A stretch of 64,000 nt of DNA from assembly GCA_964019055.1 (NCBI GenBank), contig OZ025209.1, positions 14,545,867-14,609,866 of the forward strand, in the 5' to 3' direction. A model generated the notes under the pieces. It worked only from the letters and a program-made list of their open reading frames with translations, made no database searches and was not told where the DNA came from. Positions 12,301 to 23,938 of this stretch are shown here, piece by piece (positions within the stretch are counted from its first letter, which is position 1; each line of letters opens with the position of its first letter). The position numbers were made by a program, and so were the translations under genes. Origin of the DNA: Anthopleura xanthogrammica (Eukaryota > Cnidaria > Anthozoa > Actiniaria > Actiniidae).

Positions 12301-15300
12301 ATTCTTATTATTATGCCGACTAGCCAGTCCTGATGAAAAAGAACATTCTTATTGGTTCCCTAAGAAGTCAGAATCCTGCAGTCCAGACCAGTATTGGTTA
12401 GAGTTTTCTCATAGTTTTCCACAGTTGACCCTTTGTCACCCCTGGGAATTTTCGTGTTGAGTGCTGTTGCAGTTGGCTGCCTTTACAAATGCTCTTCAAA
12501 TTTTCCAGTTTTATTACTGTTAAATGTCAGAATGATTGTTATGAAATATGTTTTTTTTCTTAGCTTCGTTCCATACGGATGCTTGGCATGGTCCATCTTA
12601 TTTCTGTTCACTCAAGACATTTACCTTATGTCCGTGAAATACGACCAGGATACTGCAAGACTGCATTCTTGGGACTCCTGGTGAGTATATCAGATTAAAA
12701 AGATAATCATTTTTTGATTCGTTTGTAGATCCTATTTCTTCCCTCCATTTGAGGGCAAAGAAGGAATAGGATTTTCAATAGCAGATATCAGTGTAACACT
12801 CCATTGCTTTCAAACAATAATATTGTTTCAAGTTGGGGCATTTGGGTCGATATGCCACAACTTGAAACAATTGTTTGAAGGCAATGGAGTGTAACTCTGA
12901 TATCTGCTATTGCTAGCAGAGATAAAAAATTATACCCAAGGGAGTAATAGTCGAATCTGGAATGGGGGAAAAGGGAGTTAAATTTGAATTTAAATTTATT
13001 AATAAACTTTATCACTCTGAGGTAGACGGAAAGCATTACAGATTTAGGACCCAATTACAAGTCAACAGATAGATCGAATTAGAATTTGAAAGTTGATTTT
13101 TATGGAGGGAGGAAAACTGGAGGACCCAGAGAAAAACCCTTGAAACACAGGAGAGAACCATCAAACAACTTTACTCACATTCGTCACTGACCCTGGTGGG
13201 ACTCGACCCCAGGTCGCATGGTTGAGAGGTGAGCGATCTTACTGCTACACCACCTTTGCTTTCAATTTAGTTGGTCTGTACAGACATTTGAGGATATAAC
13301 CTCAAGCATTTATTAACTGAGATATTAACAGAGATATCAGATATTATTAATGATTATTACCTGGTATTGATTTTCAGGGTACAAAAGGAGCAATTGCATT
13401 GAGGTTTTCGTTATATGGTGAAGCATTTTGTTTCATTAACAGCCACTTTGCTGCTCATGCTGAATACACAGAACACAGAAACATGGTAAGAAAAAACTTA
13501 AATTTTTACCGCATTACAATACGATCAGCATTTTTTCACTATTCCAGTGATTTTTTTAATGCTCCACAAAGGAAGGGGCTAAGAGAGACAAAAAACACTT
13601 GAGGGGGAAATCAGAATGCACTTACCCCCCTCCTTCCTGTAAATAATGACTGGTCCCTTCTTCTTGCTGTTATTTGTAGGAAAGTCAAACTGTTGAGGAT
13701 TATATCACATTTCAAAACTGTACACCACAAAAAATACATGAACACAGGTAACGAGCCAGAGTATTAATATTCATGAATATAATGCATTAATATTACCTGT
13801 ATATGATGTAGTTTGAAACAAGGATTTGATGTTTTTACTTTTACTTTACTCAGCAAGTTGAATGGATTTAACTTCCTAGTAATAAACACAAAAGAAATAA
13901 GAATGAATAGAACCAGCAGTAACAAACAATTCAACATGACAAAATTTGTATTTGTATTAATAGTATTTGTTTTCTTCATAGTTATATCTTCTGGTTAGGA
14001 GACTTCAATTACAGAATCAATGAATCGGCAGAAAACATCAAAGCACTGTGCAGTCAACAGCAGTACTCTACATTATGGGAACACGACCAGGTTAAATTAA
14101 CAGCTAAGCAAATAGAGTAGATTTCATGATTGTTAAAAGTCTTCATTGGCATACAGCATGGTTACTGTGCGGTGCAGACACAGCACAGAATTTCAAATGT
14201 TTTCATACTCAGCATGGCACTAACGCAGTTACAGCAAAGTGAGGTCCATGCCATATGTTTTTCATAGTCGTATGAAAACTGCTCTAACATCCAAGTCCCC
14301 TCCCCCTCCCTTCATAGACAGAGGATATGAATGGTATAAGAATGCTTACCCTCCAAACAGAGATTGTTTTCTACCCCACTAGTAGATAAGTTGAAAAGGT
14401 TACTTCAGCAACATTGCCTGAAATGTTGTGTGCAAGGTTGGCATGTCAGTGCCTGCAACATTTGGCACCATGGGGGTAGGGGTGGGGAGGCACAACCAAT
14501 CCCTGTTTTGAGGTAATGATTTCCTTTCTTAACATATTATATTCATTTTTTTAGTTACTCAGTAGTCAGAAAGAAAACCTGTGTTTTGTTGGCTTCAAGG
14601 AGGGTCCCCTGTCGTTTCCACCTACCTACAAATACAACCTTGGAACCAATGACTGGGACACAGAAAGGTAAGTTAGGATGACAGGGCTCAAGATAGGAAA
14701 CAAGTCCAGTAAATTTTGCCTGCCTTTTTATTATTTTCAATTTCATGGCAGTTCACCGTTGTTTTTGCCTGCAAAACCTTAAATTTTGCCTGGCTTTTGG
14801 CCATTGGCAGGCCGCTATTTCAAGTCCTGCATGAAGATGATTGTCATGTTTCATGTTATACATAAATATGAGAATGTCAGGATGACAAAATTTTCAACAT
14901 TTTTTTTCTTCTGTGCTTACAGTGGTAAATTTAGAAAACCAGCTTGGACTGACAGAGTTCTGTGGAAAGAAAAGCAAGAAAAGACGAACACAGTTCAACT
15001 GATAACATATAAATCACATGATCAGTACATGACGAGCGATCATAGACCTGTCAGTGCTTTATTAAACATTGATATGCAGGTTGGTGAAGGAAAAATATAT
15101 CAAAAATATATGTGGTAGTTGATTGTGCTTATCATTTTTTAAATTAAAAATATTTTTTTTATATTCCAAGGAGTCCATGTCTAACCTTGAGAACCCAATT
15201 GATTGGAAGATGGACTTGATGAGCATGCCTTGGTATGGCAATGAGGTAGGCTGCCATTCATAAAATAAAGAAATAGAATATGTATATATGTGCTATGTGC

Positions 15301-16950
15301 AGTCATGGGTAATACACAAGATCAGCACCCCAGATCCCATGTCGGCCGTTTGACGGTAGGTAGTTGGCTGTTTAACGGTAGTTTGTCGGCCGTTTAATGG
15401 TAGTTTGTCGGTAGGTTGTCAGTCGTTTGACGGCCAATAGTCGGTACATGACGTATTACCCAGTTATGGAGCACGTTGGGATTGGCAGAACACAAGAAAA
15501 GTGTTAAATAATTAGGAGAAGCTTAATGCACATTTGCAGTCAGAGTGCTTCCAAATCAAAATGCTTTATGGGTCATACAAAAGCAGCTTATGGAATGATG
15601 TTTTCTCACTAATAAAACTTGTTGCATTTGATTTGCTTTGATTATAGGATGGTCTTTGTGTTTACATTGTCAAAAACTACAAAACATACAGTTGGGATTG
15701 GATAGGACTTTACAGGGTAAGACACAACCCTCTCATTTTTTGTCAACTTTTCTTGTCGAAATACATAATATATGTAAAATGAGAGCCTGAATTTTAGGTG
15801 CGAGCATTAACCCTCAACCCCTTCCTACAGACCCTATTCACGTGATGTCTTAGCAGCTCAATTTGGAGGGCAAAACAAAAGAATTTCAATCTCCTGAGAA
15901 TTGGAACCTATTGTTTTGTCCTCCAAATTGAGCTGCATTCTGAAGTGCTGTAAGGGGTCTATACCACTGTACATGTATATTTTGAGGTTGCAGTTGCTGT
16001 GCATGATAAATTATAGTTTTGCTATGTGTTGCAACTCCAACCTTGACTTTGAACTATCATTCATGATCACTGGAAACCCTCGAAACTGCATCCTGATCCT
16101 TCAAAATGTTTATCAAGATACTATAATCCACATCTCTTACCTTCATGAATATTTCTTTCTCATTCTAGGTTGGCTTTCACCATATTTGGGATTATGAAAT
16201 GTATGAGTGGGCAGTTGGTGACGGCGATGAGTATGGCGATAATGGATGTGCTGTTCTCTTTGACTGTCTGCCGGAAGAAGCTGGTCATTATGTCATGGCC
16301 TATTACAGCTATAAAATGGATGCTATTATTTCTGTTAGTGAACCATTCGAGGTGAGTCAACAATTATTGTCTTCAAAATATGCTTATGTGTTGATTTCAT
16401 TTGGTTTAGATGATGGTTCAGAGACGTGAAAGCTTGGAAGAAAATTAATTCTAAAGATACTGTATTGACAAAGCATATTTAAACCACATGGCAAGCCAGT
16501 CCATTAGTCAGCTGCACCCCAAGTCAGTTGTCACCCCATATATTCATCCTTTCTACATCCAAGCATTATCATTCAAACAGTTTGACCTAACAACAACCTT
16601 CTGCTGGCCAACATCCTACTATCAGCATATTCACCATTTTCCATACATTGGTTCAGCTCACTGGTGACAGACAAAGGCAGGCTTCAAGGTAGTTTCAAAG
16701 GATTATTCAAATTTGAATCTAGCAGCCTTGACTGAATGCATTGTTTGACTTGTGAACTGATGTATGGAAAATGGTGATTTGATGCCTTATCTATGACAAT
16801 AATATCTTGTTGCTCATCTCCAAACTGTTCACAACAAAAATTTCCATTTATTGATAATATGTATTTGGTGTGCTTTAGATCTTGCCTCCTCGAGATGAAG
16901 ACAAAGACCCTGTTGATGTTCAGGTTGAGCAACCACAGCAAGATGTCTAA
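9381..16950 (+). CDS. INPP5K-like: Inositol polyphosphate 5-phosphatase with SKICH domain (INPP5K/SKIP-like)
   Basis: Thirteen exons: 9381-9391, 11103-11213, 12180-12288, 12564-12680, 13378-13485, 13680-13747, 13982-14090, 14555-14667, 14923-15079, 15171-15245, 15648-15716, 16169-16351, 16879-16950. They join in phase to 433 aa (human INPP5K is 448). Such enzymes remove the 5-phosphate from PI(4,5)P2, PI(3,4,5)P3 and soluble inositol phosphates; SKIP acts at ER and plasma membrane and dampens insulin/PI3K signalling. Visible motifs: TWNVKT near residue 11, VGLQEV near 40-45, NSHFAAH (137-143), WLGDFNYR (179-186), PAWTDRVLW (255-263), SDHRPV (287-292). The C-terminal ~85 residues (WDWIGLYRVGFHHIWDYEMY to VSEPFEILPP) match a SKICH domain. 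Exon 1 is only 11 coding nt (MAL plus part of R), supported by the phase-2 join and a GTGAGT donor. Oddity: GTKG at 117-120 where relatives have GNKG. Confidence 0.9.
11838..11870. repeat. (AAT)n microsatellite
   Basis: A run of AAT triplets in intron 2 of the INPP5K-like gene. Confidence 0.9.
12001..12134. repeat. MITE-like element with CAGGGCTTGA/TCGAGCCCTG ends (family C-related)
   Basis: Starts GCAGGGCTTGAGAC and ends GTGTCGAGCCCTGA, so the ends are inverted repeats. It shares terminal motifs with the 36601-36766 and 39770-39942 elements but has a different interior built of CTAGTCC/GGACTAG words. It ends about 45 bp before INPP5K-like exon 3. Confidence 0.6.
12779..12912. repeat. Palindromic MITE, family I
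   Basis: AATAGCAGATATCAGTGTAA on the left pairs with TTACACTCTGATATCTGCTATT-like sequence on the right (one or two differences), with CAATGGAGTG and TTGAAACAATTGTTTG words inside. It lies in intron 4 of the INPP5K-like gene; a partial copy starts the window. Confidence 0.85.
13080..13262 (-). mobile_element. tRNA-derived SINE (minus orientation)
   Basis: Read on the minus strand, it opens with a tRNA-like head (GGTGGTGTAGCAGTAAGATC, then a B-box-like GGGGTCGAGTCCC), followed by the tail motif GGGTTTTTCTCTGGGTCCTC and CAGTTTTCCTCCCTCC that also occurs in the copies at 25255-25445, 32830-33175 and 62600-62785. It lies in intron 4 of the INPP5K-like gene. Confidence 0.6.
14155..14292. repeat. 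MITE-like repeat, family G copy 2
   Basis: Related to 2150-2335 and 54356-54478 by the shared end TTTTTCATAGTCGTATGAAA and an interior of GGCAC/GTTAC words. It is more degraded than copy 1 and lies in an INPP5K-like intron. Confidence 0.5.
14682..14830. repeat. MITE, family C copy 1
   Basis: Shares with the copies at 36601 and 39770 the sequence AGTCCAGTAAATTTTGCCTG, a T-rich middle, GGCAGTTCACCGTT, and the end GGCAGGCCGCTATTT. It lies in intron 8 of the INPP5K-like gene and stops about 90 bp before the next exon. Confidence 0.8.
15828..15963. repeat. MITE, family A copy 1
   Basis: Inverted repeat of about 135 bp. AGCAGCTCAATTTGGAGGGC on the left pairs with TCCTCCAAATTGAGCTGC on the right, and the element ends TAAGGGGTCTATA. 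Family A has seven copies in this window. This copy is in intron 11 of the INPP5K-like gene. Confidence 0.85.
16627..16790. repeat. MITE, family J copy 1
   Basis: Ends are inverted: ATTCACCATTTTCCATACAT on the left and ATGTATGGAAAATGGTGAT on the right. The core AAGGTAGTTTCAAAGGATTA recurs at 29445-29565. Confidence 0.75.
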
Positions 16951-18189
16951 AGATGTCATAGCATATGTACGTGGGAATGGCACCATTAATTAAAGTAATA
17001 GTACTACTTATTGATAGAACAAGCTGCGCACATCCATCATGTGCAATAATCTAGCTGTTACATAATCTGTTCAGCAACTGTTAACTCTCTTTAAATCAGC
17101 ATCGTAAACCAACACCTTGGCAAACTGCAAACTACAAGTTAGTCAGAAACTCCAATATACCCACCAGCACCTTAGCAACCAAACTGCAAACTACAACACA
17201 GGATTAAAATATATATCAAAGTTGTATTTATCATGGCCAACAACTACAGAGTCAACAGGCTAACTGACCCCTTACCATTACCTTGGCAACCAAACTGCCA
17301 AAAAGACAATTGAAATATTTTAAGCTTCATGTTCATCTTAGCCAACAACTACCGGTAGGTACTGACAGCTTACCAAGGACTTCCTGAACTTAAACATACA
17401 GTGTTAATAATATTATGTTCGTCTGATCACACTTTAGACTCTTGCAGTGAGGTTGTTTGATAAAGGTGTGCTTACTTTGGAAGGGTCAAAAAGTAACCCT
17501 TGCTGTACCATTATCCCACTTACAGAAAACCTATTTTAGACCCTCAATGTACAATCTATGTATAAAGCAGAAAAACTTATGGAATAATTAATATAATATA
17601 TACTGGTAATAATATTACTAATATGCAGAATAGTGACAAGAACATCACAGTATATATTATTAGAAATCAAGATTGATAAGTACCTCAAAACTAAGCAAAC
17701 ACTCTTGCTATTGTATCTAAAGCCAGGGTTTAGGTCAAATGGACCCCGGGAGGGGAGGGAGGGGGATAAAAGGGGAGGCCAAAAGGAAAGTGACCCTGAC
17801 TTTTCTGTAACATTGTTCATTTTTTTGGCAATTTTTATTTATTTTGTATTAATCAGCCAGTCTTATGTGAGAGTTTCTGGTTTAGGTTTGTTTTTTAATT
17901 TCCTAAATGCCTTAACTTGTTTCTATTTATAAGTATCATGACTTGAGAAAAACCTGCTAAACTGCCTCCTTATTTCAAAATTAGACTGAATGCAATTTCC
18001 ACATTTTAGGAGTGTCCACTAGTTTGTTACCCCATAAACAGCAGAGCAGTTAATACCATAAAGCCTCTATTAAACCCTCTGGGGGCTTTTTTACTTAAGG
18101 CTCTTGAAAGAGAGGGGGACTTAATAAAATTCCTCTAAAGAAAGGGGGCTTATTAGAGGGGTGTGCTTATTTGTGGTTGGGCTTATTTG

Positions 18190-18217
18190 TGGGGGGGGGG
18201 GGGGGGGGGGGGGGGGC
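18190..18217. repeat. Poly(G) tract
   Basis: About 28 consecutive G on the plus strand inside a CTTATTTGTGG / GGCTTAATAGAGG-type repeat. The length should be treated as uncertain in any assembly. Confidence 0.9.
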
Positions 18218-18684
18218 TTAATAGAGGATTTACAGTATATCATTTTGTGTTAGCTTTAGACTATATTTTGTTCTCAAGTTATACTGGGTTTCATGAGGCT
18301 TTTTTTTACCCTGTAAATTTTTAGTTCACTATAAGATATAAAAGATTGTTATTAGTAGTAGAAGTATTAAGGTTAGTATTCAAATGTTCGTTTTATAATT
18401 TAACTGTGATTTAAATTTAACATAATTTTAATTAGTAACTTGATTTCAAAAAATAATAAAATCAGTCACGTGACTGTGAACAATCGACACTATAAAAATG
18501 TGGTTGCTAAGTGACAGGCCCTCCACCTGCCACCACTCCTTTTTGTGGTGTAGTTTGTTCACAATAGACCTTCTTAGCTTGGGCGTAATGGTCAGATGAT
18601 TTGCTTTCTGAATCATTCTGTGAAGAAAACATCCAGTCAAACGATGGGTCACAGTACAGACTAGGTCTGCTCAGAGTAAGAAAA

Positions 18685-18873
18685 TAGACCCCTTTTAGCT
18701 TGGGCGAAATATTTTTTCCCATTTCAGACCAGATGTCATTCTCTGGAGATTCTTGGTTTGAGTTGTATCTATATTCATGTGTCTTCTTATGAACCGTTAA
18801 ACAAAGATATGATAATCAAGGGAATGACACGTGGTCTGAAATGAGAAAACATTACACCCAAACTAGAGGTCTA
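18685..18873. repeat. MITE, family B copy 1
   Basis: Ends are inverted: TTTAGCTTGGGCGAAAT...CCCATTTCAGACC on the left and GGTCTGAAATGAG...ATTACACCCAAACTAG on the right. Just upstream (about 18564-18595) is a second left end, AGACCTTCTTAGCTTGGGCG, so two insertions may be nested or adjacent. Confidence 0.85.
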
Positions 18874-19113
18874 TTAAATGTAGAAAACTGGACCTGCTGC
18901 TCAAGTATTTATAACATTGAAGTTGACAAAATAAAAAATATATAAATAAAATATATTGATAATTATTATAATTATGCTAAAAGAATATTAATTATTGAGA
19001 TTGCTATCATGTAATCTAAAGTTAGCTTACCGTAGTTTTTATTCAAAATAAAGAGCCTAAATAAATGGAGTTATATTTGTGATCTTGGTCAGTATTTTTG
19101 GGGTATAACTTTG

Positions 19114-19197
19114 TGTAGAGGATAGCCTGCATAGCGGCCCTCTGATGAAGGGGCCAGGGGAGCTTGGGCACCAGAGGACTGCTATGCAGGCTATGTA
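19114..19197. repeat. Short palindromic element, family H copy 1
   Basis: AGCCTGCATAGCGGCCCTCT on the left pairs with AGAGGACTGCTATGCAGGCT on the right around a loop. A second copy is at 35838-35903. Confidence 0.8.
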
Positions 19198-19631
19198 GAG
19201 GAAAAATTAGAGGACACCGAGTGTACATAACTCAATAGAAACCTATTGTATTCTTTGTTAGCTTTGTTCTATTGTATAACTTAGAGTCTTTCGTTGTGAC
19301 TATTGGAATATTACGAACACAAAGAAGGAACCTATTTTTGAGATTACAAGGAGTGGCGTCGGCCAGGTAATAAGAAAGGGGTACCTCTCCTGTTGTATGA
19401 GACCTAGCTTCTAATTAGCCTTTCTGATGTTGTAGAAATGTGTTGCATTATGGCACTGTTTTGAGGGATGCTTTGTCAGTTAGTTTACATTTTTATGCAT
19501 TGAGCAAACAATCCATGAAGAAATTGGAAAAATGCATTAATGTCACATCACTATAAAAGTAGTATTATAGTCCCAACTCTTTATTTCTCTATTTCAGTAT
19601 TGTTAATATAAAAAAATACTCTAGACTTTAC

Positions 19632-19821
19632 AGCACAATGTGCAAAGGTATGACCACATTTAATGTATTTGCATACTTCCATACACAGGATTTTTGCTGC
19701 CAAAAAATCTTTTACATGCCGTATTTGATAAAACCAGCCAGCTTTAAATCAAAAAGCAAGTGCATGGAAGTATGCGGATGCATTTAATGTGGTCATACCT
19801 TTTGTGCGTCATGCTGTAAGA
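19632..19821. repeat. Palindromic MITE
   Basis: CAAAGGTATGACCACATTTA...GCATACTTCCAT on the left pairs with ATGGAAGTATGC...TAAATGTGGTCATACCTTTT on the right. The outermost bases (CAGCACAATGTGC / GTGCGTCATGCTG) also pair. Confidence 0.85.
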
Positions 19822-20074
19822 CAGCTCAGTTCATTAGTAGTCTTTCACAATTTCTAGTTGAAATCTACAAAATTAGATCAAATTTTTCAAGTCAGTCCAA
19901 AGTATTGCTTATTAATAATTGGTTTCACTAGATGTCATTTTCTGTCTTTTGCGGAAGGTTCAACAGCAGAAACATGTTTTCAATAAAATTCTTATTGGCT
20001 GCCAGCACATGGTGGTCAGTGTTTGACCATGTACCATTTGAAGCAGATAATGAGATTCAAAGACTTTTATCAGC

Positions 20075-20253
20075 TAATAGACCATTTTTGAGATGCGCGA
20101 GCACTTTCAAATTTATCGCAGACATGAAAAAGAGGCATTTTTGGGCAGAGTCAATAACGCGCATGATCTTGCCCGAAAATGCCTCTTTTTCATGTCTGCA
20201 TCTGCGATATTTTTGAAAACGCTGGTGCATCTCAAAAATGGTATATTGAAATC
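20075..20253. repeat. Palindromic MITE
   Basis: CCATTTTTGAGATGC and CAGACATGAAAAAGAGGCAT on the left pair with ATGCCTCTTTTTCATGTCTG and GCATCTCAAAAATGG on the right. The 94-codon reading frame across it is repeat-derived. Confidence 0.85.
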
Positions 20254-20347
20254 CTAGTTAATAGAGTTAAAATAGAACCTTGTTCTTATTTGGTAACAAA
20301 ACCAAACACACACTGCTGTGTTTCTTGACTACATGTACATGCTCAAT

Positions 20348-20485
20348 AGGTCTTTTTACTTTCGTTTGTTGTGCCCATTTCAAACCATGTGATATCACTC
20401 TTGGGAGTTGATTCTTTCATGTGTAAATATTTTAATAAAAGAACATTTCTCAAGGGAATGATGTGGTCTGAAATGGGCAATTTGG
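20348..20485. repeat. MITE, family B copy 2 (degraded)
   Basis: Keeps GCCCATTTCAAACCATGTGA on the left and GAATGATGTGGTCTGAAATG on the right. The middle differs from the other copies. Confidence 0.6.
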
Positions 20486-20756
20486 TTAAAAATTATTGTG
20501 CAGGTTTAGCCTTCTTTCAGAGGAAATCATTCACAAAAGTCAAGTGGATGAAGATGTGCAACAGACGTTCCCAATTTCCAGCAATCGGTGTCTGTTCCAT
20601 GCTGTATATCAAAAACACATTTCAGCTTGTCCAACGTAGCAACAGTAACTAGGAAGGTAGAACAATGAAATTGTTCTATTCCCAGCTTCTATCAACCAGT
20701 TAGGTATTCATTGCCTTGGATGAAATATTTTACCTTTATACAAGGATAATCTATTC

Positions 20757-23700
20757 CTAGAGGTGGAGTGTCTTGGCGAAGGTCATTTTTGTGTTTAATA
20801 GTTCTCTTATTTCTTTTATAGACTCTGTGTAGCTCGTTTGTAGCTTTCGCCAAATTTCTGTAGCTACTGACGAGTTAGTCTAGAAAAGTAAAATAAAAAT
20901 TATTTAGTTACTCATCGGTTTGTGGAAAAATTTAAGTATATTTCATTAACTAATTTTCATTTATTCATCCTTTCATTCATTCACTCCCTCATTCATTCAT
21001 TTTTTCCTTTATTGGTTTGTTCATCCATCCATCCATTTGTTCATTCATTCAATCTTTTATTCATTCATTCATCCATTTGTTTATTCATCCATTCGTTTGT
21101 TCATTCATCCATCCATTCATTCATTCATCCATTTGCTCATTCATTAACTTATTCATTTATTCATCCAGTTATTCATTCATCCATCCCTTCATTTTCTCAT
21201 TCAACATACCTCTTTATCCATCTCTGTGAGGCTCATCTCCAACAGATCTTGGGATAATTCTGTAAGTTGAATATTTTCAAGAGCTGAATGAAGCTCAGCT
21301 GTGGAGCTTTTTACCATGTCAATGTAGTTTTTGCAGGCTTCTCGTAATCCTACCTGTAAAAAGAAAAAGAATTTGAAATTACAAAAGACTCAAGGGGTAA
21401 AAGTAAAATGTTACTTACTAGACCCCTTGCATGTGACATCAAAGCAGCTCAATTTGGAGGACAATACAAAAGAATTTCAATCTCCTGAGAATTAGAAACC
21501 TATTGTTTTGTCCTCCAAATTGAGCTGCATTCTGAAGTGCTGCAAGGGGTCTATACATATACGTACCACATGTGATGCAGGGGCTTTCTTCTTCGCCTCT
21601 TTGGTGGTAATAACTTTATGTAGCAAGGAGCAGCTCACAGAAGTCAATAAAACCAAGTGACTAAAAGTCTAAAATAACCATACAAGTTCTGCCGTGAGAA
21701 ACGTTAGTACGCTAAGAGCTGTGTGTGTAGCGGTGAGATGCTTTCTTTAGGCACATATGGTTTTGGACCCTTGCTACTGCACATCCATTTTGTGCATCCC
21801 ATTTTTTACCTTTTATTCAAGTTGTTTTAGAATGTTTCCTAATAATAATTAAATTTGAATCCTTTTCTATAGCCTTTTGAAAGATTTTTCATACATGAGG
21901 TAAAATGGGACATTTTTTGAAAGATGCTAAGATTTTCATTACATGACTTGGTCATTGTTTTGTCTCAAAACAACAATAAATTTAAAAAAATAAAATTTGA
22001 CCTTTTTAGTTTAAAAATCAATTCAAAAAAGGTCTTAGGGTCCCTGGAGATTAATAGCTTCAAGAAGGTGTCGGTGGTTTGTTAAAAAGAAAGAAACATA
22101 CAGGTACATATACATTGGGGTAGGGGAGGGAGGGGGGGACCCTGAACACTACCCTTCTACTAGAGGTAATTTTCTGCACACCCGTCTCTCTCTCTCTATT
22201 TGGTTTCAGGTCTCTCACCAGCCTGCTGCTTAGCCTGCATGCAGGAGAAGATTGACCTGCTACTCATAGGGTATGGGATTTAGAAAATTCCATCTACTCC
22301 AAGGTCAATGGAAATGGTATGAGTCCCTCTAAAAAATTGTATCTTTAAATACCTCAGAATAGATTGCATGCAGCACTTTGGAATGCAGCTAAATTTGAAG
22401 GACAAAAAATAGCTTGGATTGAAATTCTTTTATTTTGTCCTCCAAATTGAGCTGCTTTGACGTCACATGCAAGGGGTCTATAATGTACCTCAACAAGATG
22501 CACCAAAGGTTCAAGGGCTTGGCCATTGAACATCTGGTTTTCACCATTTTCCACCATTAGACTGGAGATACACAGCTTTAAATCATCTATTAGAGAAAAA
22601 ACAAATCCAAAATTGAAAAGTTATTATCTGTAATCACTCAAACCAATGAAAATGGTTTGTAAAAAAGTGAAATTCTATGCTGCCTCAGAATCTATAGTGT
22701 CCTCACTGTAGGACTCAGCGTTGGATTGTAAATATTCATCATTGACAGCATTACTACAGTATCAAGTGCATCTCAGGGGTATAGCAATGTTTTGATCATG
22801 AAGGGGGGGGGGGGGGGTGGGCAATGTACCACTTGCCAACCATATCAACACCAATCCCACATAAATTAATGAAATTTTGGTGCAGACACCAAACTTTTTT
22901 GGGAGGAGCGGCCACCCCCCTCACTAGTACTACACTGGTGCATCTATAGACCCCTTGCAGCACTTTGGTATGCTGCTAAATTTGGAGGACAAAACAATAG
23001 GTTCCAATTCTCAGGAGATTAAAGTTCTTTTGTTTCGTCCTCCAAATTGAATTGCTTTGATGTCATGCGCAAGGGGACTATTTGCCAGTATAAGCAGCAC
23101 CTTACCTTGAATAGTTTCTGTAATAAAGTGGATAATATCTGTAATCTTCTTGCAGTGATCTTCTTGACTCTCTAAGAATTGTAATCACAATTAAATTGTC
23201 AGGTTAACATGAAATATTTAAATTTCCTCTGAATAAACCTTTTTAGCTTGGGCATAATGTTTCCCCATTTCAGACCATGTGTCATTCCCTAGAGTATAAT
23301 TTCTTTGTTTAACAGTTTCGTTGCACATGAGACGACATATGGATATGGATGCAACTCAAACAAAGAATCTTATTCTAAAGAGAATGATTCAAGGTCTACG
23401 GAAAAAAGCATTGGAATTTGGTTTTTCATTGCCATCAGTCAAAAAAGTAAAAGGTACCGACTGATTAATTTTGATCAATAGCAGCAAAAAACAACAATTT
23501 TACAACAAGCAGTTGAAATGTATGAGTTGGCAGAATATTGAGAATTCAGTAAGAGTGGCACTGATTAATTCTCTTAACGGTTGTTATACGACATACCTGA
23601 TGATCCTTGGTGTAACAGGTGTGACAACTGACACATCTTCAGTGATTCTAACACAATATTCCCGTGCTTTCCTTTCCTTGTGGTGAGCAAGTGGGATGGA

Positions 23701-23907
23701 GGAGGGCCAAGAAGAGGCAGCTATGGAAGAGAAATACAATACATAACCAGTTATATATTTTTAGATATTATGCTATGACTAACTTTTTGTTTTATATTGT
23801 TCTGATTTACTGTTTACTATAATTATACTTATAGATTTCAAAATTATATTTATTCACCATTTGTAAAGCACCTTAGAATTTTAGGTTTGAGTGCTATATA
23901 AATAAAG

Positions 23908-23938
<31 letters not shown>

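Larger units (their letters stand above)
16951..20756. other. Intergenic region between two convergent genes
   Basis: Lies between the INPP5K-like stop (+) and the NAA25 stop (-), so it should hold both 3' UTRs. No coding gene recognised. It contains a G homopolymer of about 28 bases (18190-18217), MITEs at 18685-18873 and 20348-20485, palindromes at 19114-19197, 19632-19821 and 20075-20253, and a family D fragment near 19417-19470. The reading frames at 19932-20216 and 20371-20652 fall inside these repeats. Confidence 0.6.

Noticed and set aside
13080..13262. tRNA gene
   Set aside because: A and B box-like sequences are present, but no cloverleaf is visible and the same sequence with a SINE tail recurs elsewhere.
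19932..20216. 94-codon plus-strand frame
   Set aside because: Its 3' half is the left and right arm of the palindrome at 20075-20253.
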